Of a DNA stretch of 11,693 nucleotides, positions 5,778 through 11,693 are shown one piece after another. The notes beneath the pieces are model-generated. The model was not told the DNA's origin, ran no database searches, and was given only the letters and a program-made list of their open reading frames with translations. The stretch is from assembly GCA_945901215.1 (NCBI GenBank), contig CAMDKE010000047.1, positions 1-11,693 of the forward strand. The letters are read 5' to 3'. The translations under genes were made by a program, and so were the position numbers. This stretch comes from Comamonas sp. lk. GTDB taxonomy: Bacteria > Pseudomonadota > Gammaproteobacteria > Burkholderiales > Burkholderiaceae_C. Position 1 is the stretch's first letter, and each line of letters begins with the position of its first letter.

Positions 5778-6211
5778 AGCCACCCCAGCCACTGGCCCCA
5801 AATCAGCTGGCCCAGGTAGCGGCTGGGCAGCAGGGTAAAGCCACCGGCAATGATGCAAGCGCTCCAGTAAAGCGTTTGCATCGTTTTGCGATGGCCAACG
5901 ATGTCTTTGCGGTGCAGGAACCAAAAAGCACCCAAAAGGCTGAACAAGGTCACCGGAATGAGCAAGTGAATGGGCGTGTAGCCAGCCACATTAGGCAAGT
6001 TGTAGTCGCGAATAAAAATGGCGGTGGTGGCCGTGGCCAGCATCAGCGTGGTCCACGCATAACCAAAAGCGCGGTGCAGCACAGGTCGTTGGGTGCGTCC
6101 CTTGCGCGCCCACAAGGCAATGGGTCCGAGTACAACTGCGCCAATGGCGGCGCTCATGTGGACGGCAATGAGTGGGGTAAGTTGCATAGTTGCCAATGCT
6201 ACAACAACCAT
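5774..6211 (-). CDS. DUF2306 family membrane protein
   Basis: A 145-residue protein with four hydrophobic segments. It has HMSAAIGAVVLGPIALWAR at about residues 18-36, HRAFGYAWTTLMLATATTAIF at 45-65, PIHLLIPVTLFSLLGAFWFL at 79-98, and HRKTMQTLYWSACIIAGGF at 106-124. Conserved histidines at membrane edges (IAVHMS, LHRAFG, IHLL, GHRKTM) are typical of the DUF2306 (PF10067) family, whose function is unknown; histidine placement invites a heme or metal role, but that is speculation. ATG 6209-6211 is used. ATG 6185-6187, eight codons in, aligns equally well and cannot be excluded, and neither has a clear ribosome-binding site. It diverges from uppP with a 50-bp gap. Confidence 0.85.
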   Translation of the reverse strand: MVVVALATMQLTPLIAVHMSAAIGAVVLGPIALWARKGRTQRPVLHRAFGYAWTTLMLATATTAIFIRDYNLPNVAGYTPIHLLIPVTLFSLLGAFWFLHRKDIVGHRKTMQTLYWSACIIAGGFTLLPSRYLGQLIWGQWLGWL

Positions 6212-6250
6212 CCGGGTGCGAAAATCCGCTTGCTTGCCAGTTATTCACAC

Positions 6251-6255
6251 AGGAG
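6251..6255 (+). promoter_or_regulatory. Ribosome-binding site fixing the uppP TTG start
   Basis: AGGAG lies six bases before TTG 6262-6264. This decides for the 283-residue UppP over a longer reading from ATG 6190, whose first 24 residues lack family similarity and overlap the divergent DUF2306 gene. Confidence 0.75.
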
Positions 6256-6261
6256 TTTGCT

Positions 6262-7113
6262 TTGATCGATATTGCACTGCTAGGTAAAGCCGCCGTCATG
6301 GGGGTGGTCGAGGGCTTGACCGAGTTTTTGCCAATTTCATCCACGGGTCATCTCATTTTGGCCGGTGCGCTGCTGGGTTTTGATGACGACAAGGCCAAGG
6401 TTTTTGACATTGCCATCCAGACCGGAGCCATTTTTGCCGTCGTTTTGGTGTACTGGCAAAAAATCCGCGACACCGTGCTGGCTTTGCCCACCCAAGTGCG
6501 GGCGCAAAGTTTTGCGTTGAATGTGTTGATCGCCTTTTTGCCGGCCGTGGTGCTGGGCTTGTTGTTTGGCAATGTGATCAAGGCGCATTTGTTCACGCCC
6601 GAGGTGGTGGCCACCACCTTTATTCTGGGCGGTTTTGCTATTTTGTGGGCTGAGCGGCGGCAGTCGCAGGCCCAAGACGTGGCCACCGGCACGTTTTCGC
6701 GCATCAGCTACGTCGACGACATGGGGCCCCTGGATGCGCTCAAGGTCGGTTTGGTGCAATGCCTTGCCATGGTGCCGGGCACCAGCCGCAGCGGCGCGAC
6801 CATCATCGGCGGGATGTTGCTGGGCCTGTCACGCAAAGCGGCAACCGACTTTTCTTTCTTCCTGGCCATTCCCACGCTCATAGGGGCCGGGGTGTATAGC
6901 CTGTACAAAGAGCGTGCCTTGCTCAGCCTGCACGACATACCCTTGTTTGCCGTTGGCTTGGTGTTTTCGTTTATCAGCGCCTGGGCCTGCGTGCGTTGGC
7001 TTCTGCGTTTTGTATCCACCCACAGCTTTGTCGGCTTTGCCTACTACCGCATTGCCTTTGGCGTAGTGGTGCTTGCAACGGCCTGGAGCGGCCTGGTTAC
7101 CTGGGCGCCCTAG
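6262..7113 (+). CDS. uppP: Undecaprenyl-diphosphate phosphatase
   Basis: A 283-residue polytopic inner-membrane enzyme (also called BacA) that dephosphorylates undecaprenyl pyrophosphate. It regenerates the lipid carrier for peptidoglycan and O-antigen synthesis, and its overproduction gives bacitracin resistance. VEGLTEFLPISSTGH at residues 16-30 holds E17, E21, S27 and H30 of the active site. VPGTSRSGATIIGGMLLG at 171-188 is the second signature, with R176 the catalytic arginine. The length is normal. It begins with TTG and an AGGAG site; no in-frame ATG lies between that site and the conserved core. Its last 17 bases overlap the convergent TPR-glycosyltransferase gene. Confidence 0.96.
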   Translation: MIDIALLGKAAVMGVVEGLTEFLPISSTGHLILAGALLGFDDDKAKVFDIAIQTGAIFAVVLVYWQKIRDTVLALPTQVRAQSFALNVLIAFLPAVVLGLLFGNVIKAHLFTPEVVATTFILGGFAILWAERRQSQAQDVATGTFSRISYVDDMGPLDALKVGLVQCLAMVPGTSRSGATIIGGMLLGLSRKAATDFSFFLAIPTLIGAGVYSLYKERALLSLHDIPLFAVGLVFSFISAWACVRWLLRFVSTHSFVGFAYYRIAFGVVVLATAWSGLVTWAP

Positions 7114-9076
7114 GGTTGGCGCGCATTGCGCCCAGATCTTTTGCCAGTGCTTGCAGCGGCGCACCCCACTGGAGGCGCTGCTGTTGCCGGTACAGGCGCA
7201 GCGTGGGGTACCAGGGGCTGTCGGTGCGCCCCAGCTGCCAGCGCCAGTCTGGCGTAAAAGGCAGCAGCAGGCTGGCCGTCAGCCCCATGGCGCCCGCGAG
7301 GTGAGCTACCGCCGTGTCCACGCAGACCACATGGTCCAGGCAAGCCAGCAGCGCAGCGGTATCGGCAAAGTCGTTCAGTTCTGGGCCGAGTTGCAGGATA
7401 TGCGGGTTGGCTTGGAGCGTGGCAGCATCGTCGGGCGTAGGTTCTTTTTGCAAAGCCACGTACTGGCAGCTGGGTGGCAGGTGCAACAGCAGTTCGGCCA
7501 GGGGCAGGCTGCGGTTGTGGTCGTTGGCGTGCGTGCTGCTGCCGCGCCAGACAATGCCCACGCGCGGTCGCGGCACCGGGGACTGTGTATGGGCGTTTTC
7601 TAGCTTAGTCAGGGTGGCGTTCCACGTCGAGCGCAACCCCTGGTCGGCCGCCAAATAGGCGAGCTTGGCGTTCTTATCTGGCGTCCCAAAAGGCGTCGCA
7701 AGTGTCGCAGCCTGGCCATCGGATCCGGTGCTGGCACGGTAGGTTTCTACGGCCAGCGGTAGGCTCAGGAGCGGGCAATGCAGGTCAAAGTCGCCACGGG
7801 TCTGGCCCTGCACCAGCAACTGGTCCACGCCGTCCAGACCCCGCAGCAGGCGGTGCAGCGGCTGGGGAACTTCCAGCAGCACGCGAGCGCCCCAGCTGCG
7901 TAACAGGTCGGCATAGCGGCAAAACATGAGGGTGTCGCCCAAGCCCTGTTCGGCGTGCAGCAACAGCGTTTTTCCAGCCAGGGCCGTGGAACCCAGCCAC
8001 AGCGCTTGGGTAAAAACCGCCGCGCTCGGACCCCGGTTGCGCGGATGCCAGCGCCATTCATATAGAGGCAGGCCTTGCGAAAAATTACCGGCCAAGAGCA
8101 GCGCCAAAGACTTGTTCCAATGCGCTTCGGGGTAGTCGGGCTGGGCCTGGAGGGCGCGGTCGTAGCTGCCCAGGGCGGCGTCAAGCTGCTGCAACTCATG
8201 CAGCACCGTGCCCCGGTTGTAGTGGGCGTGCGCGGCCTTGTTGTCTAGCGCAATGGCGCGGTCATAGCTGACGATGGCGTGGCCCAGGCGACCGAGCTTT
8301 TGCAAAACCACGCCCCGGTTGGAGTGTGCCCGCACATAGTCCGCTTGTGATGCCAGGGCGCGGTCGTAGGCGGCTACCGCATCTTCGTTTTGGTGCAGGT
8401 CGCGCAAGGCATTACCCACGTTGTAGTGGTGTTGGGCCGATGTGGGCTGCAAGGCAACGGCGCGCTGCGCGCTGGCCAGAGCCGCATCGTATTGGCCTAA
8501 AACCCCCAACGCCACGCTGCGGTTGGAGTGGACGTCGGCGTTATCCGGAGCGAGTGCCAGGGCCTGGTCGTAGCGCTGCAGGGCAGCCGACCATTGGTCC
8601 AGCTTCTGCAGTACTGCGCCGCTGTTAATTAGCGCCGGCACAAAGTTTGGCTCCAAGGCCAAGGCTGTTTCGTAACTGGCCAATGCCAGATCGTAGGCGC
8701 GCTGCTGGTGACGGGCCACGCCCTGGTTGAAGTGGGCCGTGGAAGACGCGGGATCGAGTGCGACGGCTCGGTCAAAGTCTTGTACCGCCCGGGCTGCGTC
8801 CTCCAGCGCCTGCCAGGCCAGACCCCGGTTGGCATAAAAATCTGCACGCTCTGGCTGTAGCGCCAAGGCGCGGTCCATCAGGCTAATGGCGCGCTGCGCC
8901 TGGCCTTGCTGCAAGGCGGCAACACCCAGCAGATGCAAAGCGTCGGCGTTGTCGGCTTGCTGGGACAAGACGCTTTCGCACCAGGCCGCGGCGGCGTCGG
9001 GGTGGCCTTGCGCCAGCAGCCTACCGGCCTGCGCGAGTTGTTGCGACACCTCGGGTAAATCAGTTTTGCTTCGCAT
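7097..9076 (-). CDS. TPR protein with C-terminal GT9/heptosyltransferase-like domain
   Basis: A 659-residue soluble protein. Residues about 10-315 form nine tetratricopeptide repeats in exact 34-residue register, with recurring N-G/N-R at the helix A end and A...YDRALAL in helix B; a tenth, partial repeat (GNFSQGLPLYEWRW) leads into the second domain. From about residue 365, KTLLLHAEQGLGDTLMFCRYADLL, then VGIVWRGSSTHANDHNRSLPL at 506-526 and CVDTAVAHLAGAMG at 585-598, resemble the GT-B fold of the heptosyltransferase/GT9 group and TPR-linked glycosyltransferases. The combination suggests that the TPRs present a protein or other acceptor for sugar transfer, but donor and acceptor are unknown. 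It starts 17 bp after the hydrolase stop, with only a weak ribosome-binding site. Confidence 0.85.
   Translation of the reverse strand: MRSKTDLPEVSQQLAQAGRLLAQGHPDAAAAWCESVLSQQADNADALHLLGVAALQQGQAQRAISLMDRALALQPERADFYANRGLAWQALEDAARAVQDFDRAVALDPASSTAHFNQGVARHQQRAYDLALASYETALALEPNFVPALINSGAVLQKLDQWSAALQRYDQALALAPDNADVHSNRSVALGVLGQYDAALASAQRAVALQPTSAQHHYNVGNALRDLHQNEDAVAAYDRALASQADYVRAHSNRGVVLQKLGRLGHAIVSYDRAIALDNKAAHAHYNRGTVLHELQQLDAALGSYDRALQAQPDYPEAHWNKSLALLLAGNFSQGLPLYEWRWHPRNRGPSAAVFTQALWLGSTALAGKTLLLHAEQGLGDTLMFCRYADLLRSWGARVLLEVPQPLHRLLRGLDGVDQLLVQGQTRGDFDLHCPLLSLPLAVETYRASTGSDGQAATLATPFGTPDKNAKLAYLAADQGLRSTWNATLTKLENAHTQSPVPRPRVGIVWRGSSTHANDHNRSLPLAELLLHLPPSCQYVALQKEPTPDDAATLQANPHILQLGPELNDFADTAALLACLDHVVCVDTAVAHLAGAMGLTASLLLPFTPDWRWQLGRTDSPWYPTLRLYRQQQRLQWGAPLQALAKDLGAMRANPRAPR
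8132..9049 (-). repeat. Coding array of nine TPR repeats (102-bp period)
   Basis: Nine consecutive 34-residue units without insertions, each corresponding to 102 bp. Similarity is clear at protein level, with helix B ending in forms of YDRALAL.P. At DNA level, motifs such as 'gcgcggtcgta' recur. The lack of indels suggests selection on superhelix geometry, or fairly recent repeat expansion. Confidence 0.8.
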
Positions 9077-9093
9077 CGCGATCGACTTGGCCT

Positions 9094-9897
9094 TTAGGCG
9101 CCCATATTGCGCAGCGATGCTTCAATGGCTGCGGCAGTGGCGAGTGGTTTTTCCATGGGGAAGAGGTGCGTGCCGTCGAGCATCATGATGCGGCCCTTGG
9201 TAATCTGGTCGGTCAGGCCCATGCCCACGCGGCGCATCTCGACTGACTGGCGCGCGCCGATGAAGCTCACCGGGCATTTCAGCGGGTGGCGTTTGAACAG
9301 GCGGTCCAGGTTGTCCGGAATGGTGTTGTAAATCAGCGTTTCAATGTCGCGGTCAAACGCTAGCACCCATTTGCCCTCGTGCTCCACGGTACCGCACGTG
9401 ATGTAGTCGTGCAAGACTTCGTCGGTCCACTTGGCAAAGGCCTTTTTGTGGCGGAAGTGCTCCCACGCGGCGGCTTGGTCGGGCCAGCTGTTGCGGCGCT
9501 TGTGGCTGACCGCGCCAGGCGAGAGTGAGCCCACCAGTTGGGTACCCTTGATCATGCCCAGAGCGGTCGAGCGCCATCCGCCCAGCAGGGGCGCGTCTAT
9601 CAGCACCACGCCGTGGGCCAGGTGCGGGTGGCGTGCAGCCGCCATGAGGCTCAAAAAACCACCCAGCGAGTGCCCCACCAGCCACACCGGCGTGCCATTT
9701 TTGTCGGCTGCTTGCTGCGCGAAATCGGCCACCTGATCGACCAGATTGTTCCAGTTGTTGTCTACCGGGTACTGCGGGTCGTGGCCCAGTTTGTCAATCG
9801 CTTTGACGTTAAAGCCGCGTGCCCGCAAGTGCTTGAACAGCACCTTGTAGGTGCCCGCCGGAAAGCTGTTGCCGTGGGAAAAAATGACCGGGATCAT
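9094..9897 (-). CDS. Alpha/beta hydrolase
   Basis: A 267-residue alpha/beta-hydrolase-fold protein without signal peptide. The N-terminal PVIFSHGNSFPAGTY carries the HGN oxyanion-hole element (residues 8-10). VWLVGHSLGGFLSLMAA contains the nucleophile elbow GHSLG with S77. MMLDGTHLFPMEKP at 238-251 supplies the candidate catalytic H244. The usual aspartate after strand beta-6 is not obvious in CPVSFIGARQSVEM at 208-221; E220 or D241 might replace it. Substrate is unknown, with ester or amide hydrolysis expected. It lies 10 bp after the Anbu gene and 17 bp before the TPR gene, in one probable operon. The start ATG 9895-9897 matches where similarity begins. Confidence 0.92.
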   Translation of the reverse strand: MIPVIFSHGNSFPAGTYKVLFKHLRARGFNVKAIDKLGHDPQYPVDNNWNNLVDQVADFAQQAADKNGTPVWLVGHSLGGFLSLMAAARHPHLAHGVVLIDAPLLGGWRSTALGMIKGTQLVGSLSPGAVSHKRRNSWPDQAAAWEHFRHKKAFAKWTDEVLHDYITCGTVEHEGKWVLAFDRDIETLIYNTIPDNLDRLFKRHPLKCPVSFIGARQSVEMRRVGMGLTDQITKGRIMMLDGTHLFPMEKPLATAAAIEASLRNMGA

Positions 9898-9907
9898 GGC
9901 GTGGCCA

Positions 9908-10735
9908 CTAGATCAGCTTCTCTTGCGGGGTGCTGATTTTTTTCAAGGGCAGGTTGCGCTGCGAGTGCAGGCGCAGCGGCACCTCGGTGGGGCCGCCATT
10001 CCACATGGGGTCTTCAATGCTGTCAAAGACCTCGCGCAGTTTTTGGCCCCAGCTGTTGTGCAACATTTTGAAATACGGGTTGTTGTCATCGATACAGACG
10101 ATTTTGTCAGTGCTAAAGCTGTTGGCCTCGTAGACCACCATGTCCAGCGGCAAGCCCACAGACAGATTGGATTTGAGGGTGGAGTCCATAGACACCAACG
10201 CGCATTTGGCAGCTTCTTCCAGGGGCGTCTGGGGTGTGATGACGCGGTCGAGCACCGGCTTGCCGTATTTCGACTCACCAATCTGGAAGTAGGGCGTCTC
10301 AGGCGTGGCCTCGATAAAGTTGCCGGCCGAATAGACCTGAAACAAGCGCATGCCTTCGCCGGCAATCTGGCCGCCAAAAATGAGGGACACGTTGAAGTCC
10401 ATGCCTGCTTGCTTGAGCGACTCGGCGTCTCGCTGGTAGACCCGCCGAATGGCCGCGCCCAGCACGCGGGCGGCGTCAAACATGCTGGTGGCGTTCCAGA
10501 TGGTGGTGCCTGCGGTGTCGCCGTTTTCCTTGAGCTGCTCGACTTGCAAAATTTCGCGCACGGACTGTGCAATGCTCAGGTTGCCCGCCGACAGCAGCAC
10601 CATGAAACGATCGCCCGGCTTCTCGTAGACGATCATCTTGCGAAAGGTGTTGATCTGGTCCAAACCGGCGTTGGTGCGCGAGTCGGAGAGAAACACCAGG
10701 CCGGCGTTGAGTTTGATGGCGACGCAATAAGTCAT
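9908..10735 (-). CDS. Anbu: proteasome-type (Ntn-hydrolase) protease
   Basis: A 275-residue bacterial proteasome-beta-like protein of the Anbu family (COG3484). It begins MTYCVAIKLNAGLVFLSDSR; removal of Met would expose Thr1 as nucleophile, with D17 and K32 at the proteasome catalytic spacing. RFMVLLSAGNLSIAQSV, FNVSLIFGGQIAGEGMRLF and a late VYEANSFSTDK stretch fit the family. Anbu assembles into open-helical or ring oligomers and is assumed to hydrolyse peptides; its physiological substrate is uncertain. The start ATG 10733-10735 is chosen because the following Thr must become N-terminal; a longer reading adds 39 unrelated residues. There is no clear ribosome-binding site. Its usual neighbours (ATP-grasp, alpha-E, transglutaminase-like) are not in this window. 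Confidence 0.93.
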   Translation of the reverse strand: MTYCVAIKLNAGLVFLSDSRTNAGLDQINTFRKMIVYEKPGDRFMVLLSAGNLSIAQSVREILQVEQLKENGDTAGTTIWNATSMFDAARVLGAAIRRVYQRDAESLKQAGMDFNVSLIFGGQIAGEGMRLFQVYSAGNFIEATPETPYFQIGESKYGKPVLDRVITPQTPLEEAAKCALVSMDSTLKSNLSVGLPLDMVVYEANSFSTDKIVCIDDNNPYFKMLHNSWGQKLREVFDSIEDPMWNGGPTEVPLRLHSQRNLPLKKISTPQEKLI

Positions 10736-10767
10736 GGGCGGGAAGTGGCGTGAGAGACGGGGTCGGT

Positions 10768-10795
10768 GCGGCCCATTATCGGTGCACCGGGCCGC
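10768..10795. other. Inverted repeat in the VOC-Anbu gap
   Basis: GCGGCCC (10768-10774) and GGGCCGC (10789-10795) are perfect complements around a 14-base loop. Inside lies a 10-bp palindrome, CGGTGCACCG (10780-10789), which overlaps the right arm by one base, so the two structures would compete. No T-run follows on the minus strand, so this is not a standard terminator. An operator or RNA processing site is possible. Confidence 0.4.
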
Positions 10796-10812
10796 AGCAC
10801 GGGCGTAGCGGA

Positions 10813-11244
10813 TTACCTGTGGGGTGCTTGGGGCGCCACAAAGCCCCGACACACGGCAGCCAGTTTATTGCCGTCGGGGTCGCGCACATAGGCCACGTAA
10901 AAGTCGGGGCTGTACTGGGGTCGCAAGCCCGGTGGGCCCTCGCTGCTGCCCCCAAAAGCCAGTGCCGCCGCATGAAACGCATCTACTTGTGTCCAATGGG
11001 TGGCTTTGCAAGCGACCATGGTGCCGTTGCCGCTGCTGGGTGGGCCACCGTCAAACGGTTTGCCCAGCCAAAGTGCCACTTCGTGGGCGCCTTCGTTGTT
11101 GTAGCTGCCCCAGCCCACCAGCTCGCCGGCATCTTCTTCGCCCGGCGTGTGGCAGCGCGCATGGCCCAGAGCGGCCATCACCGGGTCGTAAAAGCGCACC
11201 GAGCGGGCTATGTCGCTAGTGCCCAGACACACATAGGTAAACAT
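10813..11244 (-). CDS. VOC-family (glyoxalase/bleomycin-resistance-like) protein
   Basis: A 143-residue protein of the vicinal-oxygen-chelate fold. MFTYVCLGTSDIARSVRFYD is the opening beta-alpha unit, NGTMVACKA then VDAFHAAALAFGG the middle, and FYVAYVRDPDGNKLAAVCR the closing strand pair. Proteins of this fold are metal-dependent lyases, dioxygenases or drug-binding proteins. In this subgroup the first metal-ligand position (often His after two or three residues) is Tyr here, so enzymatic function is not assured. AAGGAG (11251-11256) lies six bases before ATG 11242-11244, a strong start. The gap to the mutS stop is 17 bp, implying co-transcription. Confidence 0.9.
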   Translation of the reverse strand: MFTYVCLGTSDIARSVRFYDPVMAALGHARCHTPGEEDAGELVGWGSYNNEGAHEVALWLGKPFDGGPPSSGNGTMVACKATHWTQVDAFHAAALAFGGSSEGPPGLRPQYSPDFYVAYVRDPDGNKLAAVCRGFVAPQAPHR

Positions 11245-11250
11245 CCGCGT

Positions 11251-11256
11251 CTCCTT
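11251..11256 (-). promoter_or_regulatory. Ribosome-binding site of the VOC gene
   Basis: AAGGAG on the minus strand lies six bases before the VOC ATG and within the 17-bp mutS-VOC spacer. Confidence 0.7.
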
Positions 11257-11261
11257 AAAAA

Positions 11262-11693
11262 TTAACGTCCGCTCATCGCCTTGAGCTGGTAAATCGCGTC
11301 CATGGCCTCGCGCGGGCTCATCGCGTCGGGGTTCAGGGCGGCTACCGCCGCTTCTATGGCGCTGGGGGTGGCCAGCGCCTCCAGGGGAGGGGCGGCAAAC
11401 AGATCGACTTGCGCACGCGATTCGGTGGACTGGGCTTCTAGCGCCTCCAGCGTGCGACGCGCCTGGTTCAGCACGGCGGCGGGCATGCCGGCCAGGCGCG
11501 CCACCTGCACGCCGTAGCTGCGGCTGGCTGGCCCCGGCTCAATGGCATGCAAAAACACGATGTCCCGGCCCGACTCGGCCGCACTCACATGCACGTTCAC
11601 GGCGTTGTGGTGGCTGGCCGGGAATTCGGTGAGTTCAAAATAGTGCGTGGCAAACAGACAAAAAGCCTGGGTTTTGTCGTGCAACTGGGTGGC
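11262..11693 (-). CDS. mutS: DNA mismatch repair protein MutS, C-terminal part (partial)
   Basis: The frame enters from the right edge and ends at TAA 11262-11264, giving the last 143 residues. LFATHYFELTEF is the conserved ATHYFEL segment that follows the Walker B/D-loop region of the MutS ABC ATPase. HAIEPGPASRSYGVQVARLAGMP, split as EPGPASRSYG and VQVARLAG, is the conserved helix-turn-helix dimerisation part. NPDAMSPREAMDAIYQLKAM is the C-terminal tetramerisation element. MutS recognises mismatches and recruits MutL. The mismatch-binding, connector and Walker A regions lie outside the window. Confidence 0.96.
   Translation of the reverse strand, partial: ATQLHDKTQAFCLFATHYFELTEFPASHHNAVNVHVSAAESGRDIVFLHAIEPGPASRSYGVQVARLAGMPAAVLNQARRTLEALEAQSTESRAQVDLFAAPPLEALATPSAIEAAVAALNPDAMSPREAMDAIYQLKAMSGR

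Noticed and set aside
10736..10852. 39-residue N-terminal extension of Anbu
   Set aside because: Anbu needs Thr directly after the initiator Met, and MTYCV at 10735 supplies this. The extension overlaps the VOC gene end.

Overview
The window looks like chromosomal DNA of a betaproteobacterium, most likely of the Comamonadaceae (Rhodoferax/Polaromonas-like). The grounds are fairly high GC, GlnRS with the long N-terminal extension I associate with Burkholderiales, and a mutS - VOC - Anbu - hydrolase directon. This placement is inferred from protein character, not from a database search. No rRNA, tRNA, CRISPR array or insertion sequence was recognised.

Region 1 (1-3342) is an accessory-looking strip of small genes, almost all on the minus strand. 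It starts with the last 21 codons of a plus-strand gene, probably an RsuA/RluE-type pseudouridine synthase. Then come an MNT nucleotidyltransferase/HEPN pair whose HEPN gene carries an in-frame amber codon, a DUF924 protein, an Unstab_antitox/ParE toxin-antitoxin operon with a plausible promoter, two consecutive DUF2283 proteins, and an overlapping DUF4160/DUF2442 pair. That makes four small two-gene modules of toxin-antitoxin type or architecture in about 3.3 kb. The largest gap (1977-2270) holds the parE-operon promoter and, on the opposite strand, a tiny ORF with a very good Shine-Dalgarno sequence.

Region 2 (3348-7113) is mainly housekeeping. It holds glnS (minus strand) and, transcribed divergently from its very start, a small membrane protein with a HEAGH zinc-peptidase motif. 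A DUF2306 membrane protein follows on the minus strand and shares a TTAA with the end of the HEAGH gene. Last comes uppP/bacA, undecaprenyl-diphosphate phosphatase, with a TTG start and a clear Shine-Dalgarno site. The DUF4160/DUF2442 pair sits directly behind glnS and is probably co-transcribed with it.

Region 3 (7097-11693) is a five-gene minus-strand directon: the mutS 3' end, a VOC/glyoxalase-like protein, the bacterial proteasome-like protease Anbu, an alpha/beta hydrolase, and a 659-residue TPR protein with a GT9/heptosyltransferase-like C-terminal domain. Gaps are 10-77 bp. The usual Anbu partners (ATP-grasp, alpha-E, transglutaminase-like) are not in the window. The last gene runs 17 bp into the convergent uppP.

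The items most worth a second look are the amber-interrupted HEPN gene, the small-module strip attached to glnS, the DUF2283 tandem, the HEAGH membrane protein and the partnerless Anbu next to a hydrolase. I see no system here that I could call wholly new from sequence alone.
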